Shown: positions 10,676 to 21,091, counted from the first letter of the stretch. The stretch is DNA of 62,500 nt from Brevibacillus brevis (GCF_031583145.1 NZ_CP134050.1:215001-277500), one strand, 5' to 3'. The notes: generated by a model not told the origin, from the sequence alone. Translations and numbers: made by a program.

Positions 10676-11404
10676 ATGTTCGTGAAATCGTTACCGAACA
10701 TACTAACCGTAAGCAACTTGTTTCTGGGAGTACTGGCAATCATTCTGGCGTTTCGGGGCGACGCCTTCGTGGACTACGCAGCGATCACCGTGATCATCGG
10801 GATGCTGGCAGACGGTCTGGACGGGCGAGTAGCGCGTATGCTGAATGCGCAAAGCGAGTTCGGAAAAGAGCTCGACTCTCTCTCCGACGTCATTACATTT
10901 GGCGTTGCGCCTGCTTTTATCATGTACGTCGTCGTTTTGAATGATTTCAACTGGCTGGGCATCTTGATTACTGCGATCTTCCCGATTTGCGGGGCGCTTC
11001 GGTTGGCTCGCTTCAATGTACAGGCCGGCGTTCCCGGCTATTTCATCGGGCTGCCGATCACGGCTGCAGGCGGTGTGCTTGCGACGCTGGCGCTTTATCA
11101 TCAGGTGTTCAATACGGTATTGCTGGCAGTGAGCATGCTGGTGCTGGCGTTTTTGATGGTGTCGAAGGTCAAGTATCCCAACTTCAAAAAAGTGGGGATT
11201 CCCAAGTCGGCTTACTGGATTACACCGATCATCATCGCCATCGTGGTAGTAGTGGCGATCCAGTACCCGCAGCAATTTCCGAAAATCGTCTTTTTGCCGC
11301 TTGCCTTTTATGCCCTGTATGGAATAAAAAAAAACGTTGACTTTCTCGTCAAAAAATTTCGCAAGGACAAAAACAAAGAAGAGGAATCGGTTCCCTTCGA
11401 ATAA
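10676..11404 (+). CDS. pssA: CDP-diacylglycerol-serine O-phosphatidyltransferase
   Basis: A 242-residue integral membrane enzyme of the CDP-alcohol phosphatidyltransferase family. It makes phosphatidylserine, the precursor of phosphatidylethanolamine. The family signature DGxxARx8GxxxDxxxD is complete: D49, G50, A53, R54, G63, D67, D71. About six to seven hydrophobic segments are visible, and the tail is charged (KKFRKDKNKEEE). ATG 10676 has AGGAGGT upstream. In B. subtilis pssA lies elsewhere, so its place between disA and yacL is a lineage feature. The signature is shared with other members, so phosphatidylserine synthase is the best of several possibilities. Confidence 0.88.
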   Translation: MFVKSLPNILTVSNLFLGVLAIILAFRGDAFVDYAAITVIIGMLADGLDGRVARMLNAQSEFGKELDSLSDVITFGVAPAFIMYVVVLNDFNWLGILITAIFPICGALRLARFNVQAGVPGYFIGLPITAAGGVLATLALYHQVFNTVLLAVSMLVLAFLMVSKVKYPNFKKVGIPKSAYWITPIIIAIVVVVAIQYPQQFPKIVFLPLAFYALYGIKKNVDFLVKKFRKDKNKEEESVPFE

Positions 11405-11415
11405 CGGATGGCAGC

Positions 11416-11446
11416 AAAAAACCCGCTGGAGCATAGCGGGTTTTTC
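11416..11446 (+). terminator. pssA terminator
   Basis: AAAAACCCGCT (to 11427) pairs with AGCGGGTTTTT (11435-11445) around GGAGCAT. The A run on the left makes it usable from the minus strand too, so it may also stop the convergent DUF1573-type gene. Confidence 0.92.
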
Positions 11447-11507
11447 TATTTCGGTGTATTTTTCCCTGCAACTTTTCGCGGGGTTCGTTCGTATTACGAA
11501 GTGGAGC

Positions 11508-11903
11508 CTAGGAAAGGTTGAAGACACCCAGGGTGTTTAACCGATTGGACTCTTTTTGCAGGACGTCTTCGAGCTTGATATCCGTGATGTTGCACAGAGC
11601 GGTGAGATAAAACAGGTTTTTTCCCAGCTCTGCTGTCACTACATCGCGGCAATGCTCGCACAAAGGTCCGTTGAAGTGAGTATCCAGTTGCAATTTGTTT
11701 TCTTCCAGGTTTTTGTTGGCATCGTACGTCTGTTTTTTCGCGACTACCTCGACACAACCGCACTCGGTAATGGCTTTGGTCAATGAGCGGTTGATGCGGG
11801 ATGCAGTTTCCTGAACTTTGGACATGACGTCGAGCACGCTTCGATGTCTGATCAAGAGTTCCGAGACTTGCGCCTGGAAGCCGTCTACACTGCTTTTGTC
11901 CAT
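11508..11903 (-). CDS. DUF1573-type protein of unknown function
   Basis: A 131-residue soluble, mostly helical protein seen in Brevibacillus and Paenibacillus, where I recall the annotation DUF1573. Two cysteine pairs, C48-x-C50 and C82-xx-C85, could bind a metal. The C-terminal stretch ELGKNLFYLTALCN followed by DIKLEDVL resembles the last helices of MazG-like all-alpha NTP pyrophosphatases, but the metal-binding acidic motifs of that family are not seen. The start is ATG 11903; the GTG nine bases earlier is part of its ribosome binding site GAGGTG. It is alone on the minus strand behind a consensus promoter. Function is unknown. Confidence 0.75.
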   Translation of the reverse strand: MDKSSVDGFQAQVSELLIRHRSVLDVMSKVQETASRINRSLTKAITECGCVEVVAKKQTYDANKNLEENKLQLDTHFNGPLCEHCRDVVTAELGKNLFYLTALCNITDIKLEDVLQKESNRLNTLGVFNLS

Positions 11904-11965
11904 ATGGTTCACCTCTGCTTTAGGCTGTTGATATCGTCACAATTTTCGAACATTGTGTTACAGTC

Positions 11966-11994
11966 ATTATAAGAAGGGGCCGGCTCCCTGTCAA
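11966..11994 (-). promoter_or_regulatory. consensus sigma-A promoter of the DUF1573-type gene
   Basis: Read on the minus strand: TTGACA (11994-11989), exactly 17 bases, TATAAT (11971-11966). Both hexamers are perfect, which suggests strong vegetative expression of this small gene. Confidence 0.9.
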
Positions 11995-12065
11995 TTTTCG
12001 ATCGGTAGGAAACGAATGTTCGAGGTTGACGACAAATTGACAACTATGTTAAAATTTTTGGCTAT

Positions 12066-12095
12066 TTGACATGGTGATTTAAATTTTGCTATATT
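12066..12095 (+). promoter_or_regulatory. probable promoter of the yacL-ispD-ispF operon
   Basis: TTGACA (12066-12071), 18-bp spacer, TATATT (12090-12095). A second candidate lies just upstream (TTGACG near 12025 with TAAAAT 18 bases on), so there may be two starts. Confidence 0.7.
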
Positions 12096-12188
12096 GGGGG
12101 AAATGGTGATGGATAGTTTTCGCCATTTGGCAAGAAACAGGGTTTTACTTATAGGCTTCTGTCTATATTAATAAAAGGAGGTGAAGGC

Positions 12189-13277
12189 ATGGTACGCCGC
12201 ATAGGAAAAATATTTTTCGTACTCATTGGCGGAGGATTGGGATACCAGTATGGTGCTGACTTGTTCTCTCTGCTCAACAAGCTGTTGAATTTCGGGGAAA
12301 TAGCAGGGACGCAGTACATCGGTGCGGTTCTCGGTGCCATCGTGTTCTTCTTTTTATCCAATTGGCTCATGGATTATATTTTGAGAGTGATTCGCTGGGG
12401 AGAAGAGACACTGGTCAAAATGCCAATTGTGGATGTCATGTTCGGAGCGATGGGGTTGATTAGTGGTCTTATTGTTGCCTTTTTATTATTCCTGCCCATC
12501 AGTAAAATTCCGATCCCTTTTATAGGAGATCTGTTGCCGTTGGTCGTGTCCGGTTTGCTCGGTTACCTGGGGTTCCAGGTCGGATTCCGCAAGCGGGATG
12601 AAATCATGTCCGTGTTTTCCATCGGACGCAAGGATAAGAAAAAAGACAATGCCACTGCTGCCACCAATGTGGAGAACAAGATTCTCGATACGAGCGTGAT
12701 CATCGACGGGCGCATCGCAGACATTTGCCGCACGGGCTTTTTGGAAGGCGTGCTGGTGATTCCGGGATTTGTGCTCGAGGAGCTGCAGCATATCGCCGAT
12801 TCTTCCGACGTGCTGAAGCGCAATCGGGGACGTCGTGGATTGGATATTTTGAACAAGATCCAAAAAGAGATGAAAGTCAAAGTCCAGATCTGGGAAGGCG
12901 ACTTTGAGGAAGTCTCGGAAGTGGACAGCAAGCTGATCAAGCTGGCCAAGGTCATGAACGGAAAAGTCGTCACGAATGACTTCAACCTGAACAAGGTGTG
13001 CGAGCTGCAGGGCGTCTCCGTTCTGAATATCAACGACCTGGCAAACGCCGTGAAGCCGGTAGTCCTGCCTGGAGAAGAAATGAACGTCCAGGTGATCAAG
13101 GATGGCAAGGAGCACGGTCAAGGGGTCGCTTATCTGGATGACGGCACCATGATCGTGGTGGAAGGCGGACGCGAATACATCGGCAATGACGTCGACGTAC
13201 TCGTGACCAGCGTCCTGCAGACATCGGCCGGACGAATGATCTTCGCCAAGCCGAAGCTGTTGGAAAAAGCACTGTAA
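12189..13277 (+). CDS. yacL: PIN/TRAM-domain membrane protein YacL
   Basis: A 362-residue protein. The first 140 residues hold four hydrophobic segments, with a basic linker after them. A PIN nuclease domain begins at [11 protein letters not shown] (D167 is the first metal-binding acid) and includes the later acids of [18 protein letters not shown]-binding domain occupies about 295-355. The architecture implies a membrane-anchored RNA-binding nuclease, but the family's substrate is not established. ATG 12189 follows AAAGGAGGTG. It leads yacL-ispD-ispF. Confidence 0.92.
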   Translation: MVRRIGKIFFVLIGGGLGYQYGADLFSLLNKLLNFGEIAGTQYIGAVLGAIVFFFLSNWLMDYILRVIRWGEETLVKMPIVDVMFGAMGLISGLIVAFLLFLPISKIPIPFIGDLLPLVVSGLLGYLGFQVGFRKRDEIMSVFSIGRKDKKKDNATAATNVENKILDTSVIIDGRIADICRTGFLEGVLVIPGFVLEELQHIADSSDVLKRNRGRRGLDILNKIQKEMKVKVQIWEGDFEEVSEVDSKLIKLAKVMNGKVVTNDFNLNKVCELQGVSVLNINDLANAVKPVVLPGEEMNVQVIKDGKEHGQGVAYLDDGTMIVVEGGREYIGNDVDVLVTSVLQTSAGRMIFAKPKLLEKAL

Positions 13278-13299
13278 AGAGACAGGAGAGAGACAAATC

Positions 13300-13986
13300 G
13301 TGGGGACGGGAGTCGTGATCGTCGCCGCCGGATCCGGGAAACGGATGGGCGGAGAGCGAAACAAACTGTGGTTGCCGTTGGCGGGCGAGCCGATTTTGGC
13401 CCATACCGTGCGCGTGTTCGCCACGCACGAGAAGATTGACGAGATCGTGCTGGTGGTGAGCAGACAGGACCACGCCGACGTGCTCGCATGGCTCGACCGG
13501 GAGAACATTCGCCTGACGGTCGTCCTGGGAGGCGCCGAGCGGCAGGACAGCGTGAGAAACGGTCTGTCCGCCCTCTCTGATGACTGTTCCTACGTTCTCG
13601 TACACGATGCCGCGCGTCCTTTCGTGACACGCGAGCAGATTAGCGGTATGATCGGGCAGGTCCAGCACGACCAGGCGACGATCATGGCCGTACCGGTCAA
13701 AGATACGATAAAAGTGGTGGGGCCGACGGGAATCGTCGAGTCGACCCCGGCACGTGAAAGCTTGTGGGCTGTCCAAACCCCACAAGCTTTTCGTATGTCT
13801 TTGCTGCGAGAAGCGCATCGGGCAGCGGCGGAAGCGGGCAAGGTGGGCACGGATGATGCCATGCTTGTTGAGTGGCTGGGTCATTCCGTGACAGTCATGC
13901 AGGGGAGCTATGAGAACATAAAGATCACCACCCCTGATGATCTGTGGTTCGGTGAAGAGATCATGCGGAAGCGAAAGGGAGAGTAG
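13300..13986 (+). CDS. ispD: 2-C-methyl-D-erythritol 4-phosphate cytidylyltransferase IspD
   Basis: A 228-residue enzyme of the MEP isoprenoid pathway that joins MEP to CTP, giving CDP-methylerythritol. The CTP-binding loop AAGSGKRMG lies near 9-17 with the conserved K and R, and VHDAARPFV near 101-109 is the second substrate motif. The start is GTG 13300 behind AGGAGAG. It is followed two bases later by ispF, the enzyme two steps on. Confidence 0.95.
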   Translation: MGTGVVIVAAGSGKRMGGERNKLWLPLAGEPILAHTVRVFATHEKIDEIVLVVSRQDHADVLAWLDRENIRLTVVLGGAERQDSVRNGLSALSDDCSYVLVHDAARPFVTREQISGMIGQVQHDQATIMAVPVKDTIKVVGPTGIVESTPARESLWAVQTPQAFRMSLLREAHRAAAEAGKVGTDDAMLVEWLGHSVTVMQGSYENIKITTPDDLWFGEEIMRKRKGE

Positions 13987-13988
13987 AC

Positions 13989-14462
13989 ATGCGTATTGGA
14001 CAAGGGTTTGATGTGCATCAATTGGTGGAAGGGCGTCCGTGCATCATCGGCGGCGTGACTATTCCGTATGAAAAAGGGCTGCTGGGTCATTCCGATGCCG
14101 ATGTGCTGCTGCATGCGATCAGCGACGCGATACTGGGAGCGATCGGAGAGGGCGATATCGGCAAGCATTTTCCGGACACGGATCCGGCTTTCAAGGACGC
14201 GGATAGCCTGAAGCTCCTCCAGCATGTCTGGGGTCTCGTAAAGGAACGGGGATACCGCTTGGGGAACATGGATGCGACGATCATTGCACAAGCGCCGAAA
14301 ATGGCTCCGTACATCCCGCAAATGCGCGAAGTGATCGCACGTGTGCTGGAAGCGGACGAGCTCTCGCAAGTCAACGTCAAGGCGACGACGACAGAAAAGC
14401 TGGGATTCCCGGGACGCGGCGAAGGAATCGCGGCACAGGCAGTCTGCTTGCTTGTCAAGTAA
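13989..14462 (+). CDS. ispF: 2-C-methyl-D-erythritol 2,4-cyclodiphosphate synthase IspF
   Basis: A 157-residue enzyme that cyclises the CDP-ME 2-phosphate intermediate with loss of CMP. The zinc ligands D8, H10 and H42 are present, and [16 protein letters not shown] is the family hallmark. The length is typical. ATG 13989 is preceded by GGGAG. It is translationally close to ispD. Confidence 0.97.
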   Translation: MRIGQGFDVHQLVEGRPCIIGGVTIPYEKGLLGHSDADVLLHAISDAILGAIGEGDIGKHFPDTDPAFKDADSLKLLQHVWGLVKERGYRLGNMDATIIAQAPKMAPYIPQMREVIARVLEADELSQVNVKATTTEKLGFPGRGEGIAAQAVCLLVK

Positions 14463-14530
14463 AGAGGCAAGGTGTAACATAAGGCATTAGAAACATTTTT
14501 TCGTTTACATTCATAAGGATGGTGCTACCC

Positions 14531-15997
14531 ATGGCGAAAGAAATCCGCACGCGATATGCTCCCAGTCCTACCGGGCATTTACATATCGGCGGTGCTCGTA
14601 CAGCGCTTTTCAACTACTTGTTTGCCAAACATCACGGCGGTTCGTTCATCGTTCGGATTGAAGATACGGACCAAACACGCAACAAGGAAAATGCTGACGA
14701 AGAGCAAATGAAGAACCTGAAGTGGTTGGGTGTCGAGTGGGAAGAAGGCACGGATGTCGGCGGACCTTATGCGCCTTACCGCCAAATGGAGCGCCTGGAC
14801 ATCTACCGTAAATATATCGATCAATTGCTGGCAGAAGGCAAGGCGTACTACTGCTATGCAACCAAAGAAGAACTGGATGCGGAGCGGGAAGAACAGCTCG
14901 CTCGCGGCGAAACGCCTCGCATTCTAGAAAAGCATCGACACGTGACCGAGGAGCAGCGGGCACAGTTCGAGGCGGAAGGGCGCGTGCCATCTATCCACTT
15001 CCTCGTCCCGGATGATCGGGAATACGTGGTGGACGACATGATTCGCGGACAGGTGACATTCCATTCCAATGAGATGGGCGACTTTGTCATTTGTCGTCCG
15101 GACGGGATCCCTACCTACAACTTTGCTGTCGTGATCGACGACTACCTGATGAAGATCAGCCACGTCATTCGCGGGGAAGAGCACCTGTCGAATACGCCTC
15201 GTCAATTGATGATCTACGAAGCGTTCGGGTGGGAGCCGCCGCAATTCGCGCACTTGGCTCTGATCCTGAACCAAGAAGGCAAAAAGATGTCGAAGCGCGA
15301 CGAGAGCATTCTCCAATTTATCGAGCAGTATCGCGACCTCGGATTTTTGCCGGAAGCGATTGTGAACTTCCTCGTGCTGTTGGGCTGGTCCCCAGGCGGA
15401 GAGGAAGAGATTTTCCTCATGGACGATCTCATCAAGCTGTTCTCGATGGAGCGCGTCAACAAGTCTCCGGCTGTATTCGATGCGACGAAGATGAACTGGA
15501 TGAACAACTTCTATCTGAAGCGCCAGCCATTGGATATGATCACGGATATGTGCATCCCGCACCTGCAAAAGGCTGGATTCATCGAGGAGCCGCTGTCCGA
15601 TGCGAAAAGAGACTGGGTTCGCAGCATTGTGGGACTGTACCAGGAACAAATGTCGTATTGTGCGCAAATCGTTCCGTTGGCAGCTCTTTTCTTCCTCGAC
15701 GAAGTGGTGTACGATGAGGAAGCGAGAATGGTTTTGAAAGAGCCGCAATTGCCGGAAGTTCTCACGTCGTTCGTGACACACCTGACGGCACAGGACGAAT
15801 ATAATGTAGAAGCAATCAAAGCGGCACTGAAATCGGTCCAAAAAGAAACAGGGCACAAAGGCAAAGCGCTGTTCATGCCGGTTCGTGTGGCAGCGACGGG
15901 GCAGGCCCACGGGCGTGATCTTGCGGAGACGCTGTACCTGCTCGGCAAAGACAAAGTGCTGAGCCGCACCAAGCAAGTGTTGGCCAACGGCGAGTAA
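14531..15997 (+). CDS. gltX: glutamate-tRNA ligase
   Basis: A 488-residue class I aminoacyl-tRNA synthetase. The HIGH-type motif is HIGG at 18-21 and the KMSKS-type motif is KMSKR at 252-256. The C-terminal anticodon-binding domain is complete. As in other Bacillales without a glutaminyl-tRNA synthetase it would be expected to charge both tRNA-Glu and tRNA-Gln (family knowledge). ATG 14531 is chosen because AAGGATGGTG lies upstream; an in-frame ATG at 14519 sits inside that site. Confidence 0.96.
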   Translation: MAKEIRTRYAPSPTGHLHIGGARTALFNYLFAKHHGGSFIVRIEDTDQTRNKENADEEQMKNLKWLGVEWEEGTDVGGPYAPYRQMERLDIYRKYIDQLLAEGKAYYCYATKEELDAEREEQLARGETPRILEKHRHVTEEQRAQFEAEGRVPSIHFLVPDDREYVVDDMIRGQVTFHSNEMGDFVICRPDGIPTYNFAVVIDDYLMKISHVIRGEEHLSNTPRQLMIYEAFGWEPPQFAHLALILNQEGKKMSKRDESILQFIEQYRDLGFLPEAIVNFLVLLGWSPGGEEEIFLMDDLIKLFSMERVNKSPAVFDATKMNWMNNFYLKRQPLDMITDMCIPHLQKAGFIEEPLSDAKRDWVRSIVGLYQEQMSYCAQIVPLAALFFLDEVVYDEEARMVLKEPQLPEVLTSFVTHLTAQDEYNVEAIKAALKSVQKETGHKGKALFMPVRVAATGQAHGRDLAETLYLLGKDKVLSRTKQVLANGE

Positions 15998-16029
15998 GCC
16001 ATCCGAAGTGCACTGAAACGAAATAGAAG

Positions 16030-16330
16030 CATGCGAAGATCAGGAGAAGTACGGAGGGATACACGTCCGACAGAGAGGGTGGAAAGGTGAGAGCCACCCG
16101 GCGTGCCCCGTCCGGAAATGCGCCTGTGAGCAATGAGCTGAACGTGCCGGTCCGCTTAGGGCGGCATCAGTAGGCGAATCGGCTGCCCGCCGTTATCGGG
16201 CCTGTGAGCGAGATCGCCTCTGCCGCCGTGTCTGTGGACTTTGGCTGGAGCCGATCGAAAGCAGAGTGGAACCACGGTAAAAAGCCGTCTCTGTCCCTTC
16301 CCATGCGGAGGGGGCAGGGACGTTTTTTAT
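16030..16330 (+). promoter_or_regulatory. T-box leader, cysteine specificity, controlling cysE-cysS
   Basis: Stem I carries the loop-E element AGTA (16048-16051) opposite GAAATGC (16115-16121). TGC at 16119-16121 is the likely specifier codon for cysteine. The T-box bulge reads TGGAACC (16267-16273): its TGGA would pair with UCCA of uncharged tRNA, which fits the U discriminator base of tRNA-Cys. The terminator GTCCCT...AGGGAC with a T run spans about 16293-16330. Low charging of tRNA-Cys should allow read-through into cysE, as at the same place in B. subtilis. Confidence 0.92.
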
Positions 16331-16334
16331 TACA

Positions 16335-16359
16335 GATAGGAATTTATAAAATTCCTATC
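16335..16359 (+). repeat. perfect palindrome between T-box terminator and cysE
   Basis: GATAGGAATTT, spacer ATA, AAATTCCTATC: an 11-bp perfect inverted repeat five bases after the terminator T run. It could be a hairpin in the read-through transcript or a protein operator. A sulfur regulator of the CymR type is a guess only. Confidence 0.6.
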
Positions 16360-16450
16360 CAGTTTAAGGGCAACCGCGGCTCCGCCAAAAAGCTTGGCGT
16401 AGCCAGGTTTTCTAATACGAATCAGAGAAAGAGTCAGGAGGTGCCGCCCA

Positions 16451-17096
16451 ATGTTTGCACAATTAAAAGATGACATTCAAGTCGTATTTGAGCGAGACCC
16501 GGCAGCGCGCAGTACTTTGGAGGTTGTCATGACGTATTCCGGTTTGCACGCCATTTGGGGGCACCGGATTGCCCACAAGCTGTGGAAAGCGAATTGGTGT
16601 ACGCTCGCGCGGGCTGTTTCTCAGCTGTTCCGCTTTTTCACGGGGATTGAGATCCATCCTGGCGCGAAAATCGGCAGAGGCTTGTTTATCGATCACGGAA
16701 TGGGCGTCGTGATCGGGGAGACGTGTGAAATCGGCGACAACGTCACCATTTACCAGGGGGTGACTCTGGGTGGTACGGGCAAGGAAAAAGGGAAGCGGCA
16801 TCCCACGATCGGCAACGATGTGATTATCGCGACAGGGGCAAAAGTGTTGGGTTCCTTCAAGATTGGCGATAATTCAAAGATAGGGGCAGGCGCTGTCGTA
16901 TTGCAGGAAGTGCCGCCCAACTCGACGGTAGTCGGAATCAAGGCGCGCATCGTCATTCAGGACGGCAAACGCGTCAAGCACGATCTGGATCATGTGAATC
17001 TGCCGGACCCGGTTGCGGATACGATTCGCTATATGCAGCGGGAAATCGATCACCTGCGCAAGGAATTGGATCAATTGAGGGAGGATAAAAAGAACA

Positions 17097-17116
<20 letters not shown>
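16451..17116 (+). CDS. cysE: serine O-acetyltransferase CysE
   Basis: A 221-residue cytoplasmic enzyme that acetylates serine with acetyl-CoA, the first step of cysteine synthesis. The N-terminal helical domain is followed by a left-handed beta helix of hexapeptide repeats. Conserved segments are [19 protein letters not shown] and [15 protein letters not shown]. The tail is a lysine-rich coil. ATG 16451 follows AGGAGGTG. Its last 20 bases overlap cysS, so the two are translated together under the cysteine T-box. Confidence 0.96.
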
Positions 17117-18503
<1,387 letters not shown>

Positions 18504-18520
18504 GGGGCCGAAGAGAAGAG

Positions 18521-18925
18521 ATGCAAAAAGAAGAATTGACCCGAGATCCCAATCAAACCAATCCACTGGTGCTTGCCTTTCTCGGTGACGCTACGTACGC
18601 CCACTGCGTCCGGTATCATTTGATCGCCAAGGGGCTGGTGAAGCCAAACCAGCTCCACAAAGCGGCAAACCGCTACGTCTCGGCCAAGGCGCAGGCAAAC
18701 ATACTGCTTACGCTCCTGCCGACACTGCCGGAGGACGAGGTCAACGTGGTGAAGCGGGGGAGAAACGCCAAGTCCGGGTCTTCCGCCAAAAACGCGGATA
18801 TTATCGACTATCGTCACGCGACGGCTTTCGAAGCACTTATCGGGTACCTGTACCTGAGCGGGAAGGAAGAGAGGATTGCGGAAATCGTCCAGCAAGCTTT
18901 TGCGATTGTGGAAGGAGAATCATAA
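18521..18925 (+). CDS. mrnC: Mini-ribonuclease 3
   Basis: A 134-residue RNase III catalytic domain without a double-stranded RNA-binding domain; in B. subtilis it matures the ends of 23S rRNA. The catalytic LGDATYA has D23, and RHATAFEALIGYLYL carries the second acidic site. It lies 17 bases after cysS, the usual Bacillales order. Confidence 0.94.
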   Translation: MQKEELTRDPNQTNPLVLAFLGDATYAHCVRYHLIAKGLVKPNQLHKAANRYVSAKAQANILLTLLPTLPEDEVNVVKRGRNAKSGSSAKNADIIDYRHATAFEALIGYLYLSGKEERIAEIVQQAFAIVEGES

Positions 18926-18928
18926 AAA

Positions 18929-19684
18929 ATGAGTGAAGAGTGGATTGTCGGGAAAAACCCGGTTATCGAGGCGCTCCGGTCAGGGCGCACCATAAACAAG
19001 ATCTGGATAGCAGAAGGAACGAACAAAAACTTGATGGCCCCTGTTTTTGCTCTGGCGAAGGAACAGGGGGTCATCGTGACCATGGCCAATCGCAAAAAGC
19101 TGGATCAACTCGTTTCCACTGACAACCACCAAGGGGTAGTGGCTTCGGTAGCTGCTTACGACTACGTGGAGGTGGACGATATCCTGAAGCGGGCGGAGGA
19201 AAAAAACCAGCCTCCGTTTCTTTTGCTGCTGGACGAGCTGGAAGACCCGCACAACCTCGGCTCCATCATGCGGACGGCTGACGCGGTAGGTGCCCATGGC
19301 GTCGTCATTCCCAAAAGGCGCTCGGTGAGTCTGACGGCGACGGTAGCTAAGGCATCGGCCGGCGCCATCAATTATGTGCCGGTCGCGAGGGTCACCAATC
19401 TGGTCCGCACGATGGAAGAGTTGAAAGAACGCGGGGTGTGGATTGCGGGGACGGATGCGAGCGCCAAGCAGGATTTCCGGCAAGGGGATTACACGATGCC
19501 GCTCGCGATTGTCATCGGCAGCGAGGGAAAAGGCATGAGCCGGCTGGTCCGGGAAAATTGCGATTTTCTGTACAGCCTGCCGATGGCGGGTAACGTCACG
19601 TCGCTCAACGCGTCTGTGGCGGCCGCCCTGTTGATGTACGAAGTATACCGTTCCAGGAGTCCACTGCCTACGCGGGTGAAATAA
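18929..19684 (+). CDS. rlmB: 23S rRNA (guanosine-2'-O-)-methyltransferase RlmB
   Basis: A 251-residue SpoU/TrmH-family 2'-O-methyltransferase. It has an N-terminal L30e-like RNA-binding domain, then the trefoil-knot domain with DELEDPHNLGSIMRTADAVG (motif 1), VIGSEGKGMSRLVRENCD (motif 2) and the knot-closing MAGNVTSLNASVAAALLMYE (motif 3). The product modifies a guanosine of domain V in the family. It starts three bases after mrnC. Confidence 0.93.
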   Translation: MSEEWIVGKNPVIEALRSGRTINKIWIAEGTNKNLMAPVFALAKEQGVIVTMANRKKLDQLVSTDNHQGVVASVAAYDYVEVDDILKRAEEKNQPPFLLLLDELEDPHNLGSIMRTADAVGAHGVVIPKRRSVSLTATVAKASAGAINYVPVARVTNLVRTMEELKERGVWIAGTDASAKQDFRQGDYTMPLAIVIGSEGKGMSRLVRENCDFLYSLPMAGNVTSLNASVAAALLMYEVYRSRSPLPTRVK

Positions 19685-19686
19685 GG

Positions 19687-20211
19687 ATGGCTCAAAGAAA
19701 AGCCAAGCAGCTGTTGATCGTGGATGGCTACAATATCATCGGGGCCTGGCCTGACCTGCGCCTCTTGAAAGAGCAGGATCGCATGGACGAGGCGCGTGAT
19801 CTGCTGGTTTCCAAAATGGCCGAATACCAGAGCTTCACGGGAACGAAGGTCATCATCGTATTCGATGCCTACAATGTCCCGGGAATCGGTCGGCAAGTCG
19901 AGGACTATCAGGTCGAGATCTACTTTACGAAGAAAAAGGAGACGGCTGACGAGAAAATCGAGCAGCTCGTCTCCGAATTTCAGAAGAAAAATCGACAGAT
20001 CTACGTAGCGACTTCCGACTATACCTCCCAGCGTGTCATTTTCGGCCAGGGAGCACTGCGGAAATCCGCGCGGGAGTTGTTGCTTGACATGGAAGTGGCA
20101 GGAAAGGAAATCAAGCAGCAAGTCGACAAAACGAAGGAAGAACGCTTCTCCAAGCGCATTGTACTGGATGATGAAATAGCGAAAATATTCGAAAAATGGA
20201 GAAGGGAATAA
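19687..20211 (+). CDS. rae1: ribosome-associated endonuclease Rae1 (YacP), NYN domain
   Basis: A 174-residue NYN/PIN-like nuclease that in B. subtilis cuts mRNA in the ribosomal A site. LLIVDGYNIIG has the first acidic residue (D13), and FDAYNVPG and VATSDYTSQ hold further acids. The C-terminal helix is basic and charged. It is two bases after the rlmB stop and closes the cysES operon. No terminator is seen before the sigH promoter. Confidence 0.92.
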   Translation: MAQRKAKQLLIVDGYNIIGAWPDLRLLKEQDRMDEARDLLVSKMAEYQSFTGTKVIIVFDAYNVPGIGRQVEDYQVEIYFTKKKETADEKIEQLVSEFQKKNRQIYVATSDYTSQRVIFGQGALRKSARELLLDMEVAGKEIKQQVDKTKEERFSKRIVLDDEIAKIFEKWRRE

Positions 20212-20222
20212 CCTGGATTCGG

Positions 20223-20251
20223 TTGACGCTTTTTTACGGCACATGTATAAT
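20223..20251 (+). promoter_or_regulatory. sigma-A promoter of sigH
   Basis: TTGACG (20223-20228), 17-bp spacer, TATAAT (20246-20251), ending 41 bases before the GTG start. In B. subtilis this promoter is repressed by AbrB; an A/T-rich stretch fits but no specific site can be read. Confidence 0.88.
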
Positions 20252-20292
20252 AACGCTATCTATGGAGAAACCGGTTGGCGGAGGGATCATTT

Positions 20293-20943
20293 GTGAGTGT
20301 TGACCTCAAGGAGCTAATGCATGCCCAATATGAACTAATGACCGACGAAGAAGTAGTCGACCTGGTTCGCGACAATGACGCCGAGGCTTTGGAGTACTTG
20401 ATCAACAAGTACAAAAACTTTGTGCGTGCCAAAGCGAGATCCTATTTTCTTATTGGGGCTGACCGCGAAGATATTGTTCAGGAAGGGATGATCGGCCTGT
20501 ACAAGTCGATTCGCGACTTCCGAGGGGACAAGCTCACTTCATTCAAGGCATTTGCCGAATTGTGCATCACTCGTCAAATCATTACAGCGATTAAGACAGC
20601 TACGAGACAAAAGCATATACCGCTCAACTCCTACGTATCCCTCGACAAACCGATCTACGACGAAGATTCGGACCGCACCCTGCTCGATGTGATTTCGGGC
20701 ACCAAGGTCACCGATCCGGAGGAATTGTTCATCAATCGGGAAGAGTTCGATGATATCGAAGGCAAGATGAGTGAAATTCTAAGCGACCTGGAACGCCAGG
20801 TGCTGATGCTCTATTTGGACGGCAGGTCCTATCAGCAAATCGCGGTAGAGCTGAAACGCCATGTCAAATCGATAGACAACGCGCTACAGCGCGTCAAACG
20901 CAAACTGGAACGGTATCTGGAAGGTAGAGAGATTCATCTGTAG
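20293..20943 (+). CDS. sigH: RNA polymerase sporulation sigma factor SigH
   Basis: A 216-residue sigma-70 family factor that directs transition-state and early sporulation genes (spo0A, spo0F and others in B. subtilis). Region 2 contains DREDIVQEGMIGLYKSIRDF, and region 4 contains RSYQQIAVELKRHVKSIDNAL. GTG 20293 is chosen with GGAGGG eight bases upstream; the frame is open to TTG 20275, which would precede that site. It is monocistronic between its promoter and a terminator at its stop codon. Confidence 0.96.
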   Translation: MSVDLKELMHAQYELMTDEEVVDLVRDNDAEALEYLINKYKNFVRAKARSYFLIGADREDIVQEGMIGLYKSIRDFRGDKLTSFKAFAELCITRQIITAIKTATRQKHIPLNSYVSLDKPIYDEDSDRTLLDVISGTKVTDPEELFINREEFDDIEGKMSEILSDLERQVLMLYLDGRSYQQIAVELKRHVKSIDNALQRVKRKLERYLEGREIHL

Positions 20944-20965
20944 GGCAGAGAATCTCTCTTTTATT
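20926..20965 (+). terminator. sigH terminator spanning the stop codon
   Basis: AGAGAGATTC (20926-20935, inside the last codons) pairs perfectly with GAATCTCTCT (20950-20959), and TTTATTT follows. The 5' arm is coding sequence. Confidence 0.85.
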
Positions 20966-20992
20966 TCATTCCGTGAATGATTTTGCTTTTAT

Positions 20993-21056
20993 GGCTTGAC
21001 ATCCCAGGGAAAAACTGGTCCTTCGATGGAACAAAATGTTTTCCTCTTGTCAAGCC
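20993..21056 (+). repeat. inverted repeat GGCTTGACA...TGTCAAGCC upstream of rpmG
   Basis: A perfect 9-bp inverted repeat (20993-21001 and 21048-21056) separated by 46 bases. Each arm contains a TTGACA-like hexamer, on opposite strands. It lies just before the rpmG promoter. Role unknown. Confidence 0.5.
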
Positions 21057-21062
21057 GTTTTG

Positions 21063-21091
21063 TTGACATGGGTTTTGGGGTGTGATAAATT
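21063..21091 (+). promoter_or_regulatory. probable promoter of rpmG-secE-nusG
   Basis: TTGACA (21063-21068), 17-bp spacer, TAAATT (21086-21091, four of six). The following leader of about 140 bases contains no gene. Confidence 0.6.

Noticed and set aside
16204..16473. 89-codon frame across the T-box and into cysE
   Set aside because: It overlaps the T-box terminator and the palindrome in a non-cysE frame and has no ribosome binding site.
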